NCBI GenBank assembly: GCA_017506865.1
Contig: JAFCMP010000556.1
Span: 372,001-436,000 of the forward strand
Length of the DNA: 64,000 bases
From: Tribonema minus
Lineage: Eukaryota > Sar > Xanthophyceae > Tribonematales > Tribonemataceae
Direction of reading: 5' to 3'
In this document: piece after piece, positions 33,011 through 44,900 of the stretch
Position numbering within the stretch: position 1 is the first letter of the stretch
Layout of the letters: each line of letters begins with the position of its first letter
The notes under the pieces: model-generated
What the model was told of the DNA's origin: nothing
The model's input: only the letters and a program-made list of their open reading frames with translations
The model's database searches: none
Position numbers and translations under genes: made by a program

Positions 33011-34195
33011 CTATCCGTCCTCATCATCACTCTCATTCCCGCCGCTCAGGCTGCTCAGACTGCTCAGGCTGCTCACGCTCTCGTTCTCGCTGTCGCAGTT
33101 GGAAGCGGCGCCGGCGGAGGAGAACTCCACGTTCCAGCGCCCGTTCTGCCAGCGCGTGACGTGGAGCTCAATCGCTTCGCCCCCCTCGGGCGTGCGGAAC
33201 AGCCAAAACCCGTGCGTCCCCGTCGGCACCCTGACCATGCCAAGCGACACGCCGTAGCCCACGGGGTCCCGTACAGGCGCGATGCTCGCCAGCTCGACCG
33301 CGACGCCCGCTGGCGGCCAGTCGCCGTCCGACCGGCGCGCGCGGCGCGCCGCCATCGCGGCCGCTATCGCCTCCAAGATCCTCGTGTCGCCGCGCGCGGG
33401 GAGAGCGACGCGGCGCAGCACCCAGACGGACGCCACGCCCGCGTGCTCGCTCGCCGGCGCATTGCGCAACCCGTCTGCGAGGCCGGCGTAGTCAATCTCG
33501 GGCCGGCGGCGCCCGCGATGCGTGAACTCGAACGTCGCGTTGGCCGCGCGCAGCCCGCGCGGAATCGCCGCGGCGCCGCGGCCTCCTGTGCACTGCAGGT
33601 GGAAGTGGTCTAGGCAGACCAGCTCGGCGCCGCCGGAGAGCGCCAAGGCGCCACGCGTGCGGACTTGGAAGCAGCTGAGCTCGGGGCGCAGCGCGAGCAG
33701 CAGGCGGCTCAGAGCGGCGCAGCGCTCGCGCGAGTTAGCGTCGGTCCACTCATCGGGCTCGCTGTCAGGCCACGGCGGGCCAAAGTGAGGCCAGTGACCG
33801 ACCCTCCCGCGGGAGCTGAGCCGTTGCGCCCACAAAACAGCCCTGACGGATTCGTGGACCGCCGCCAGCATCCCCGCATCGGCCCTTTCCGAGTCCACGT
33901 CGACCGCCCTCCTCGTCCTCCTCCGCCTGTAGAAGATGGCCAGCATCCCGACGTCGTCGGGAGACAAGGTGACAGCGGTGGGGTCGCCGGGCGTCGAGTC
34001 CAGCGGGACTACCATCCCCGGCACCCTCGCTATCTTCCATGCACCGCTCTCGTCGCGCTCGGCCGACGCGATGCAGACGCAAGCACGCTGACAGGCCTGC
34101 ACCTGCCTTTGCCTCGCACGGTCGGCTGGACCTAGGAATGAGTGAATGAGTGGATAAGTGAAGGAGGACTGCAAGCTGTCTCGCAGGGCCACCAT
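33011..34195 (-). CDS. Intronless 394-aa family protein, copy 3, function unknown
   Basis: An uninterrupted 1185-nt minus-strand frame starting MVALRDSLQSSFTYPLIHSF and ending in an acidic, Ser-rich tail (SSLSSLSSLSGG, ESDDEDG). It is the same length as copy 2 and nearly collinear, with scattered substitutions and small length changes (for example the Gly/Arg insert in CTGGRGAAAIPRG). The 5' flank up to about 34310 (gctagcagcctgcg, ggaagtccgcagcaggagca) also matches. Two intact copies with conserved reading frames suggest function or very recent duplication. No domain recognised. The opposite-strand ORFs here are shadows of the GC-rich codons. Confidence 0.72.
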   Translation of the reverse strand: MVALRDSLQSSFTYPLIHSFLGPADRARQRQVQACQRACVCIASAERDESGAWKIARVPGMVVPLDSTPGDPTAVTLSPDDVGMLAIFYRRRRTRRAVDVDSERADAGMLAAVHESVRAVLWAQRLSSRGRVGHWPHFGPPWPDSEPDEWTDANSRERCAALSRLLLALRPELSCFQVRTRGALALSGGAELVCLDHFHLQCTGGRGAAAIPRGLRAANATFEFTHRGRRRPEIDYAGLADGLRNAPASEHAGVASVWVLRRVALPARGDTRILEAIAAAMAARRARRSDGDWPPAGVAVELASIAPVRDPVGYGVSLGMVRVPTGTHGFWLFRTPEGGEAIELHVTRWQNGRWNVEFSSAGAASNCDSENESVSSLSSLSSLSGGNESDDEDG

Positions 34196-34849
34196 ATGTA
34201 CCTATCGCCTGCACTTCGCTGCTCCTGCTGCGGACTTCCTCCCTGCTGCTGCTTCGCAGGCTGCTAGCTTCGTGCGATCAGCAGCGACCGATCTGATAGT
34301 TTGTGAACAACGGGCTAGCTAGGATCTCTGTCTGCTCAGCCTGCTGCGCATATGTTGCCGCAACTTCCGAAACGAGGAGAGTCACACAAAGGTTGAAGTT
34401 TTGTGCCCGAGAAGCTCGCGTGCTTCACACGGAGACTCGTGACGAGAGCAGGGTTGACATTTATTACAGCCCACGCCGTATGACCGTATATACCGTATGA
34501 ACGTACGTATGAGTCCCGCCAGAAGAAAATATACGGACCGGTGGTGCAGGCAAGCACCCGCGAGGGCAGCGCAGCCGGGATGCAGAGCACAGATGGTGAT
34601 ACAATGCCTGCATTGAGCAATCATATACGACATGAAGCGCGCAGCTCGTGCCCGACAAACGAAACCACACAGCCTCGCATGGCAAGAAAGTTCAACATGA
34701 AGTTAAATGTGAAGTTGAAGTTGAAGTTAGCGACCGCACATGACGAACGTATTGGCTTCTCAGGGCGGTATACGTGTATAACGAACGTAGGACATAGAAC
34801 CGACCGTATGTGTTTCTGGAGTTTACATAAATACTCCAAAGTACACAGT

Positions 34850-34895
34850 ATTGGGCTTTTTCGCGCCCTGAGCGAGAATTAATAAAAAGTACACC
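34850..34895 (+). repeat. Non-LTR tail block just before the truncated element
   Basis: 'gggctttttcgcgccctgag' followed by 'cgagaattaataaaaagtac', nearly identical to 36268-36311. It ends where the CAG-rich coding part of the element begins. The stretch 34310-34850 holds no recognisable gene. Confidence 0.8.
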
Positions 34896-34963
34896 ACTGG
34901 CAGCAGCAGCAACGGCAGGCGGCGCAGCTGCAGCACCAGCGCACGCAGCAGCGGCAGCCGTCA

Positions 34964-36199
34964 ATGCAGGCGCTGCGCGTTTCACACCAGCAATGCTACA
35001 AGGCGCAGCAGCAGCAGAGGTGGCGCGCCTGCCCCTCATGCGGACGATCGCCACAGCTGCCACATGCAGCAACAGGTGACAAGCTGGAACATATACTGCC
35101 ACCAGCGCTAAAGCCACTGCAGCAGCAACCACCTACGCAGCAGCCGCCGCTGTGGCCGACAGCAGGTGGTGGCACTGGTGCGGATGCTGCTTGCGTACTT
35201 GACGCCAGTGCTCTGCAGTTGCAGTGTAGCCTGAAGCGCCCCAATCAGAGTGCGCTTGCAGATGCCGTCGCTACCGAGCTTGCAGATAAGGTGGAGGCGG
35301 ACCTGCAACAGCTGCCGCAGGGCACGCAACGCACGCAAGCACTTGCTCGATTCCGGTCGCAGCGCCACATGCACTCGATCGGCATGGCATTCCTCAACGA
35401 GCCCATGTACTCCACAACGGCTTCGTTCGATGGCCTATCCTGGCAGCTGGCCGTCAAACGCGCCATCGGAGTAGAGGAGCAGACGGCAGGCTGCAAGCTG
35501 TGCGGGAGGTCGCCGGGCGGCACCCTGCATGCACGGCTGTGTCAAGCGCCACGCGTCAAGGCGCACGACACCATTGTCCACAATAGCGTCAAGAGGGCCA
35601 CGCAGCGCCTCCTGCGGCAATACCTCAAAACGGGACTGGTGGACGAGGACTACACGCCATTTCTGGGGTCCGCCGGGCCGCCGGGAAGTCGCAGGATGGA
35701 CATCGTGCTGCCTGCCGACGCCTTCCCGGTGACCGGCTACGACGACCCGACACGCCACCTACCGCTCATGGTGGACGTTACCTGCTTCGAGGCACAGGTG
35801 GCGTCGCGGGCGGCGAAGACTGCAGCAGACCCCGAGCGATGCTGCCGCGACCAAGAGGCCGCCAAGACTACCCACTATTCTGGTCATTATGATCAGAATT
35901 GCTACAAACTTGCCACTTTGGCAATAGGGTCATTTGGCAGCATCGGGGAGCAGGGGCGGAAGCTGCTGGAGGCTGCGGCGACGGAGTATGCCAGCAGGAT
36001 GTCAGTGCCCGGAGGAGCGCGCCCTAAAGCTCTCAAGGGCATCGCCCTGGCGCGCTTACGCTCGGCACTGTCGGCAGCGCTCCACACGGCGTACTCTGGC
36101 CGTGTCATGACACACATGGCAGAATCCAGGGGGGGGGGGCACATGGAGGAGGACGTAGGGGAGGACCCCGAGATGCCATTTGGCGGCGGCGGCGTTTGA
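34964..36199 (+). CDS. Non-LTR retrotransposon ORF, restriction-like endonuclease part (5'-truncated)
   Basis: A 411-aa frame that is also open upstream to about 34896 through CAG codons. The second half fits the C-terminal restriction-like endonuclease of R2-type non-LTR retrotransposons: zinc knuckle CKLCGRSPGGTLHARLC, then KAHDTIVHNSV, then the PD-(D/E)XK-like core with RRMDIVL, LMVDVTCFEAQ and Lys/Tyr (AAKTTHYSGHYDQNCY), then LAIGSFGSIGEQGRKLL. The enzyme nicks target DNA during target-primed insertion. The reverse transcriptase domain is missing, so this is a 5'-truncated insertion although its remaining frame is intact. The N-terminal part is Gln-rich. A conserved tail block follows at 36225-36312. 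A decayed relative lies at 14.6-15.5 kb. Confidence 0.75.
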   Translation: MQALRVSHQQCYKAQQQQRWRACPSCGRSPQLPHAATGDKLEHILPPALKPLQQQPPTQQPPLWPTAGGGTGADAACVLDASALQLQCSLKRPNQSALADAVATELADKVEADLQQLPQGTQRTQALARFRSQRHMHSIGMAFLNEPMYSTTASFDGLSWQLAVKRAIGVEEQTAGCKLCGRSPGGTLHARLCQAPRVKAHDTIVHNSVKRATQRLLRQYLKTGLVDEDYTPFLGSAGPPGSRRMDIVLPADAFPVTGYDDPTRHLPLMVDVTCFEAQVASRAAKTAADPERCCRDQEAAKTTHYSGHYDQNCYKLATLAIGSFGSIGEQGRKLLEAAATEYASRMSVPGGARPKALKGIALARLRSALSAALHTAYSGRVMTHMAESRGGGHMEEDVGEDPEMPFGGGGV

Positions 36200-36224
36200 G
36201 TGGTTGTCGTTGCGACACTTTCAG

Positions 36225-36312
36225 ACTGTCATACGACATGTAGATTCCTTACAGCTAGATGCCAATCATCTGGGCTTTTTCGCGCCCTGAGCGAGAATTA
36301 ATAAAAAGTACA
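36225..36312 (+). repeat. 3' tail of the non-LTR element
   Basis: 'acgacatgtagattcc' and 'ctagatgccaatcatctggg', then the gcgccctgag/cgagaattaataaaaagtac block. The last ~45 bases equal the block at 34850-34895 and recur in the short interspersed repeats. No gene is visible from 36312 to 36660. Confidence 0.8.
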
Positions 36313-36689
36313 GTTTTGTACAGTTTGTACGATGTCAGCAGACTAGGCTGCTGCGTTGACGCAAGCTTTTCGATTGCATAGGCAACCCGGCCTCCCTTGG
36401 GCCTTTATAAATACAAGTCCATACGTACGATGTCAGTGCAGCTCGTCGAACTCAATTCATGCACGTTCCACCACAGTTGTCCGCAAGGTTGTGTGGTGGT
36501 GGGAGACTCTGAGGTGCTTTGCAAAACCATTCGAATTCGCACATTCAGGTTTTAGGATCGTACGTACGTACGTACTTCATGTTGTGGAATGTGATCGATC
36601 GATCGGCGGCAACCACTAGTTGTACCTTGGGGGTTACCCCCCCCAAGGTTGTACTGCCGCCAGAGCGTCGGGACAATGTCAACCAGAAG

Positions 36690-37075
36690 TACGCGCTGCC
36701 GCGAGGCCCAATAGGCCGATGCCAGCTGGCTCGCCCTGCTTCGCCAGGCCTGACAATGATTAGGCACCCTCGCTATCCTCCACGCGCCGCTCACGTTGCG
36801 CTCCGCGGACAGCACCGTCCCAGCCGGCCCCGTGCACGCTGGGAGGCCTGCACCTGCCCTTGTCCCGCACGGTTGGCTGGGGCCAGGAATCACTTATGAG
36901 TGGAATTGTGAAGGAGGGCCAACAATGCTTTCTCGCAGTCGCCTGCGCTTCAGCTGCTCCTGCTACTGTGTACACCTCCTGCTGCTAATCCTACATACTG
37001 CTACAACTCCTGTTGCTGCTCCGCAGGGGGCCTCATGCGCCGCTAGCTCTGTGCGATGAGCAGCGACTGACGGTG
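36690..37075 (-). repeat. 5' fragment of the 394-aa family
   Basis: The minus strand has the family 5' flank (with a diverged intervening part) and the first ~60 codons: QPCGTRAGAGLPACTGPAG, then SAERNVSGAWRIARVP. It is truncated before the Arg-rich stretch and interrupted, so no protein is expected. TTAGGG units follow at 37107-37125. Confidence 0.65.
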
Positions 37076-37384
37076 TGACTGAGCTGCGCCTCTGTGTGTG
37101 AGCTGCTTAGGGTTAGGGTTAGGGTCGGGTTCTGATCAGTCAAAAGTCATGAATCCCTCGCGCACCTCCAGAGCACAAAGGTACGCCTTTCCTTTCGCTC
37201 ACATGGTGGCAGTATACAGAACAGAGCATGTAAGCACCAATGTAAGCACCAGACGTATCGGCGAGTGTCGTGACACTGGCTTACACTGGCTTACCGAGAC
37301 GCGCACGACACGTGCGCATTTGCAGAGAGCAGCAGCAGACGCGCAGGGTGCAACACAGATAGTCTGCAAGTCCCGTTCATCCTC

Positions 37385-38923
37385 TCATCCTTCCTGCATT
37401 TTAACCTCAATTTTTACTTCCGCGACGATCTCCACCCCTTCCGCCCCCTGCCCCGCCGCCGCTGCCTGCCCCCCCTCATCGGAGACGCGCTTCCTCTTCT
37501 TCTTCTTCTTGACGTCGCCGCCAGTTGAAGTTGAAGTTTCAGCGGCGCTGCTGCGCCACAGCGCGCACTGCTTGAGCTTCTTGTTGATGGCCTTGAGAGC
37601 GACAAGATCGGGTGCGGCGGGCAGCCGCTGCGCGAACTCCTTGCGTATCGCGAGCACCTCGCGCTGGAGGTCCGCAAACCTGCGACACGACACACGTCAT
37701 TGTGCATTGAGAGTCAATCTGAGAGGCTTTCATTTCTTGCCGCAAGCCGCATGTGGATTCTGGTGGCAAGCTTGGCGTTCACCATATGGGCGTTTTCGCG
37801 CCTCAAGTGAGAATTGATGAAGAGTACTAGAGCACGCGCACACGATGGCGCCGCCGTCAAAAAACGGCGCAATCTGCGCAGCAGCGCTCAGCACTCGGCA
37901 GCGCTGGATACGGATGACTATGCGACGCGCACAAAGTGGAGCTTGGCGTGGTCATCAAACCAGCGCAGCAATGTTACTGCGTGACAAGACTTCAGCTCTA
38001 ACAAAGGGCTAGGGTTAGGGTGAGGGTGAAGGCTCAAGGTAACGCTAAGCCGCCGCCCTGCGCAAGCAAGGAATGGCGAGCACCAGCTCTCGTCCCCGGC
38101 TGCGCGGCGACGCGCACGTGCAGGAAGGCGTCGCCGTCGAACGGCGGCGGCGCCGCCTCCGCAGCAGCGCTCAGCAGCGCTGGTCGCAAATGATGTTGTG
38201 ACGCACGTAGGATCCATTAAGTATCAAAAAAATTGATCGATCATCGGTGGTCACGCTGTATTTGGGTTCCAGTTCAGGCGAGTAGGGAACAGATGCACGC
38301 TCACCCCGGCTGCGCGGCGAAGCGCGCGTGCAAAAAGGCGTCGCCGTCGAACGGCGGCGGCGCGGCCTCCGCAGCAGCGCTCAGCAGCGCGGCGAGCGCG
38401 AGGCGCGCGGGCGCGTGCAGCAGCGGCAGGTCCGTCGCCAGCACGCCATCGAGCGTGGCGCGCGCGGCGTCGTGCAGCTTCGACAGGACGCCCGCGCCGC
38501 TCGCCGCTGCGCGAGCAGAGGAGTCGTGATGTTTGCGATGAGCTTCTGATTCAACGTTGACATATGCAGTTGCGCGCCGCCGAGTGCGCCGACGCCCGTG
38601 CCGCTCGTGGCTGCGCGAGCAGTGGCGCAATGGTTGCAATGCGCTCCTTATTCGTCGTTGAAGTTGGTAGGTTTTGACAACAGACGCGCACAACGAGCGT
38701 CGCACGCTGCTGAGGCTTGGTGCGCAATCACCACGAGGGCTTCTTTGGGTCATGTAATACCTCTACTTCAAAGAAGTAGCTTGTTCAAGATGTGCGCCGC
38801 GCTTCAGCAGCACGCCCGCGCTGCTCGCCGCAGCGCGAGCAGAGGCAAATTGATGTTTGAGGTAAGCTTGTACTTCAGCGTTGAGGTTTGCAAGAGCGCC
38901 GTCGAGGGCGCCGTGCGCCGTGC

Positions 38924-38956
<33 letters not shown>

Positions 38957-41900
38957 TAATGCAGCCTCGACAGCACGCCCGGTCCGGTCGCGGCTGCATG
39001 AGCGAAGCGGCGCGTTTCGACGGCGCGCATGCACGTTGAGTGCTGCACAGTGCACAGGTTCAACGCACAATGACCGAGAGAGCTGCTTCGTCTGAGTTGT
39101 CATGTTGCACTTCAACGTTGAAGTGCGCGCCGTCTAGGGCATCGCGCAGCCACGTCGTGCAGCCTGGCCGCGACTGCCTTGAATGCTACTTATTCGCGTG
39201 AGAACTCCGTGAATGTTACACATCGTGCGCCCTCAGTGCGCGGCTGCCAGAAGGGCTGAGTCGTAAGCTGTGTAGCCCTGTTTGAGACTTGTCACGTCAC
39301 TCCGTGCACGTACCGCCGGTCGTCTCCAGCATGTACTTCGAACTGATTCTGGCACAGGGCGCGAAAAAGCCAAGATGGTAGGTGTCCATGGACTTGCAAG
39401 CATGTACTTGTCGGCTTGGTCGACAAGCCCCAGCAGCGGCAGGTACGGCATGCAGGCACGCAATCAACACATCACAGACGGCAATAAATCATAGAAGTAC
39501 GGGTTTCAGTAGATATGCTTGCTCGAGTGACAGCATCAGCCTTTGCAGCACCAGTGCCTGGCACTTAGTGATCCATGACCATTGTCCTCATTTCTGGGCG
39601 CTGCTACCAGTAGCCCAGGCCTGCACAAAGCTGTTCACGGTTAGGACCATTTTGGCAGAGACACGGGAGGCCTCAAAGTGGGTCTGGTCGTGTAGAGGCA
39701 GTAGCTTAGGCACTTTGGTGCAGCATGATAGTGGGGACCAATCAGGGTTTCGGTGGGGGTTGTTGGGGTTGGGTCGGAGTCTTCATAGCAACAGCCTTGA
39801 TACCCTTAACACCAGTGCCTGGTGCCCAGTGATCATTTTGCCTAGAGGCGTGATTCAGACGTGTCAGCATGGTCCTCAGTTCTGGGCGCTGTCAAAGGCG
39901 ACCCAGGCCTGCATAAATCTTATCTAAGACGGGACAAGTGTGCCTCGCGGCTGGGCAACCCTAAGTAGGGTTTGGTTGTGCGGTGTTGGTGGTAGTGTGA
40001 AGAGGGGGAAGCCTGTTTGCGTTTGAGTCTCTCTTCGGAGAAGGAATGTTGCATTGAGTGCACATCCAAAGAGAGGGCTTTTCGCGCCCCTTTCGAAGCA
40101 ACATTAATAAAAGTACTTCTATTTCAAGTTGCGATAACATTCTCTGACATTATCAATCCGTGCACGTACCGCCAGTCGTCTCCGTTATGTACTTGTCGGC
40201 TTGGTCGACGAGACCCAGCAGCGGCGGGTACGGCGTGTAGATGCGCAATCAACACATCACAGACTGTGATAAATCATACTTGATGTACTTGTACTTGATG
40301 TACTTCTGTTTCAAATTGCGATGACACGCTCTGACAAGGTCACTTCGTGCACGTACCTCCGGTCGTCTCCGTTATATACTTGTCGGCCTGATCGACGAGA
40401 CCCAGCAGCGGCGGGTACGGCGTGTAGATGCGTAACTGGAAGCGCGTGCCGGCGAGGAGGGGGACCTCCTGCGCCAGCATGTCGAACTCGGGCGTGTTCG
40501 TCGCGCGTTCCAGCTCTTCGATGGGGATTATTTGGTCCTCGATCTGCAGATGCGGAGGAGGAGTTGGGTTTGAAAAGCAGTGAGGATGGAGGTTAAGTTA
40601 GAGTTAGGGTTGGGTTGTGACCTTAATACTTACCCTAAGCAGCGATGGCGTCCATAACTTTCCAATAACGCTCCCAAGGGAGCGTTGGGTCGCGCTACAG
40701 CTGCCCCTTACACTTCGACCCTAATCCTAACCCTACCCTAATCCTAACCCTAGCAGTTTTGCAGGACTCGCGTCTGGAACGCGCCACTGTCGCATGGGTA
40801 CGCTCTGCTAACCCTAACCCTAGCCCTCACCCCAAGGACACACGCGGCCGCCAACATCAACCAATGCGTACAGGCCCAGGCCAACGAGAGGATCAGGTTT
40901 CATGCCATGGCTGACCGCCTTGAAACAAGGTCAGATTTCGTGCCTCAGCCCACTCTCAAGTTCAGGAAAGGGGAGTTACCATGTAACAGAGGGTCCAAAC
41001 TGCCGTTTTCACCGCTGTTACAGTGCCGTTGCTCGTGTATTGAGCGCTTCTATATCATGCACCCCCTTGTGGCTCCTGTACAGGCCATCTAGGCTTGGAG
41101 TTAGGGTTACGGTTAGGGGTAGGCTGCTGTGCACTCACAACTCAGACTCGTCTCAGGCACCTTGCAAGGGAAGTGTGCACCTGTGTAGGGTGACACTGGA
41201 AGTGCTTCGCACAGAAGCCGGCGGGCCGGCGCATGTGTACACCAACACGCGCACATGGCCCACGACATCGCAGCGAGAGCGTCACCGCTTGAAGAAGGCG
41301 CCCGCGCTTCAAGAATGCTGTGCTCCAAGTGTATGCGCCCTATGCGCCGCGCTGCAACGGCAACGCAACTGGCAGCAGCCTCGGCTTGCTGACCACGCAA
41401 TACGCTGACTTCGTAAGTGACGTGCCGCGCTGCATGTACTGAGCACTGCCGCATATCTTACCCTAACCCTAACCCTAATCCTAACTGCTGAGCGCTGCCA
41501 CACCACCACCTGTGCGTGCGCCCCCACGGTCTGGGAGTACCGCAGCATGCTGCACAGAGATCAGCACTCCCAACACAGGCTGTGCCGCACTGCTCCGCGC
41601 TACAGGGACGACTGACTTCAAACACGCCTCAACGGAGGAGCGTTGAGCGCTGCTGCAGAGCCTCTCTGAGCGCTGCCACCACGCATCTCGGAGCGCTGCT
41701 GCCGCACATAGCTGAGCGCTGCAGACCGTACCACCGCAGACATCCACGATCGCGCTCCTCTGCGCGCACCGCGCCGCCGCTGCAGAGTCTACGCATTCTG
41801 CGCGCTGCGCCGGCACGCCGACGTCTGAGCGCTGCCGTAGCCAACATTTTTTATCTGAGCGCTGCCGCAGCCGTCGAGCGCTGCTGCAGATTTCCTGAGC

Positions 41901-44900
41901 GCTGCCACCATGCATTGCGGAGCGCCGTGCCGCGCTTTTCCGAGCACGACCGCTGCAGACCGTAACCCTACCCCTAACTCAAAGTGCAGAGTCTACAATT
42001 GCACTTGCCGAGCACCAGGTGCGTGCTCCGCAGAGCCTGCCTACTCCACGCACCATGGCAGCATTGCGACATCCGAGCACTGCCGTCACCAGACACATTT
42101 TTGAAGGACAGCTGCTGCAGGCACCGCCGCCGCCGTGGTGAGCCACAGTGCATGTTTGCCGTAGCCGTTTACTGCTGTGCGTGAGGGCGATTAGATGAGA
42201 GATCTGGCGCACCTTGCTGACGAGGAAGATTGCCGCGAGCATGTAATGCTGACCCTAAACCTAATGACCGCCCCGGAGCACTGCCACTGTGCGCACCGTG
42301 CCGCCGCTGGAGAGCGTGCCTACTCTACGCGTTAGGCAGCAGGGCAACGTCCGAGCGCTCCCGTCACCACACGCAGTTATAAAGGACTGCTGCTGCAGGC
42401 ACCGGCGCCGCCGCGCGCACCTTGCTGACGAGGAAGGTCGCCGCGAGCATGGCGTTAACCCTAACTCTAGCGACCACACTCTATCTGAGCGCTGCTGCCA
42501 CCACGCATTTGCTGCTGCGGGCAGCGCCGCCGCCGCGCGCACCTTGCTGACGAGGAAGATCGCGGCGAGCATGACGAGCTTCGGGTCGAACTCCATGATG
42601 GAGTTGCTGAGGAAGAAGCGCTGGAAGAGCGCGCGCGCGCCCGCCTGCACGCGCTCCGATCGCCGCAGCCGCTCGTTCTCCGCATCGCGACCGCACATCT
42701 GCGCACGCAGCAGAGTGGTGCGACCGTCAGCTGTGACAACTTCAATTGGGGTGAACATTCAGGACAGGTGCACCGCGCACGGGCGTTGACCTACAACAAT
42801 GTCATAACTTCGACTTGTTGAAGTAACCCGCCTGCACGCACTCCGAGCGGCGCAGCCGCTCGTTCTCTGCGTCGCGCCCGCACATCTGCGTTCATGCAGC
42901 GCATCAGCGTGGCAGCAACGTGAGCTGGTGGCGGGTGAATATGTGGGAGAACAGAAAAAAGTACTTGAACTGAACAAGAGCGCGCGCGCCCGCCTGCACG
43001 TGCTCCGACTGCCGCAGCCGCTCGTTCTTCGCGTCGCCACCGCAAATCAGCGTGTGCGCAGCGCAATGGCGGTGGGACGATGCCCCACTTGCATGACGGA
43101 CGGGGCCCAAAAACAGTTCAGCTACTTGAATTAGCGCCCCCGCGCGCGCGCCCGCCTGCGCGCGCTTTCATCTCGTTCTCCGCATCGCGACCGCGCATCT
43201 GCGCGTGCGCGTGCGCGCCGGCGCAGCGCGGCGGCCTCGTCGGCCTGTGACAGGGTGAATGGGCAGGACAGAGAGTGCGGCATCACCGGCAGAGTCAGGC
43301 GAAGGCCCCACAGATCCTGGACAGTGGTTGAAGTAGCAGATCCGACCGCCACGTCTGCGCAAGCAGCAGCAGCGCCGCGACGACGTCACAGCCCCTGCAG
43401 CTTCACTTCAACAGTCATTTGAGCTCTTGAGCTCTGGTCGACCGCCGCGGCCTCCTGCCGTCTGCGGCGTCATGTTCGACGTGGGAAAAAGTGCAGGAGC
43501 ACCCAAGAGCACAAGAGCACAGCACAGGTACTTCAAAGCTGAAGTACAGAGTCGACGCCTTGAAGTGCGCCCGCATATTGACCGCTCGTTCCGCGCGGCG
43601 CGCGCGCCGTCCGAGCGTGATCAGACTTACTTCAAGTTGAAGTACTTGGAAGTTTCCATGCCTGGAGGATGAGCGCCAGGTGCTACGCCTTTGCTCAGCC
43701 AGCAGGAATGGGACGCCACATACTTCCGACCACATACTTCAAGTTGAGGTACTTGGAAATCATGCTTCCAAGCAAAAAAAACTCCAAGTTGAAGTACTTG
43801 GAAGTGACTTGCCTGGAAGATGAGCGCCAGATGCCACGCCTTGAGCGCGCTCTCCTCGTCCGCAGTGAGCACGTCCGTCGTCTCGTCGAGGAACGCGCTG
43901 TGCGCCGATGTGTCCACTTCACCTGCGGCACGTCCCCCAAGTTCAAGGATAGGGTCAGGGTTAGGGGCAACTGTGCGCTGATGCGTCAATCTTGCCGATG
44001 GTACGTGCAAGATCAAGCGGGGGCCTTTCAGGTCAGGGTGAGGATTAGGTTAGGGCTAGGGTCAACCGTGCGCTGCTGTGCCCTTGCATGTGCAAGCGGG
44101 GTGTTTGGGAATAGGGTTAGGGTTAGGGTTAGGGTTAGGGTTAGGTTAGGGTCAACTGCGAGCTGATGTGTCGACCTTGCCTATGGCATGTGCGGGATCA
44201 AGCGGCCTTTGGGTTGCGGGTAGGGTTAGGGTCACTGTGCGCTGATGTGTCCACTTCACCTGGCGGCACGTCCCCAAAGTTCAAGCGGTGCCTTCACGTA
44301 AGAATTAGGGTTAGCTTAGGGTTAGGGTTGGGATTAATCCTTGAACGCTGCTAAGGAGTCGGGGTATTCGCAACCCCCTGTCTGAGCACGTCCGTGGCCT
44401 CGTCAAGGGACGCGCTGTGCGCCGACGTGTCCACTTCACCTGGCGGCACGTCACCGCGGCAGCAGCGGCAAGCTCAAGCCTCGGCCCGTCAGCGGCTCAG
44501 CAACATGACTGCAGCGCTCGAAATTGGTACTACCACAGCCTCCTCGGCAGGTCCCGTGAGCGCCTCCGTGGTCGCGTCCACAAACCACACTGAGCACTGA
44601 CGTGTCTGCGGCACGTCCCCAGCAACGGCAACAAGTTTAAGTGCTGTGAAGCCCCTCATGGTCCCCTGTCGGCGCCTAACGGCGCTCGCGAGCGCACCGC
44701 CCCTCGCCGTACCAGCAGTTCATGACGATCAAGTGCTGCATCAGTTTTGTGGCCCTCTCCCCGTGCGCCGTGAGCACGGCCCTCGAGGCATGCGCTGTGC
44801 GCTGGAGCTTACAAAAACAAGTTTGAACTTCAACAGAGGAGCGTCGCCACCAGTGGCAGACGACCAAAAAGGGTGCGCGGACCCGCTATGCTCATCGTTT

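Noticed and set aside
43813..43922. FLDETTDVL resembles an ABC-transporter Walker B/D-loop
   Set aside because: In phase it continues into cyclin H sequence and aligns with the cyclin H N-terminal region; no signature motif or H-loop follows.
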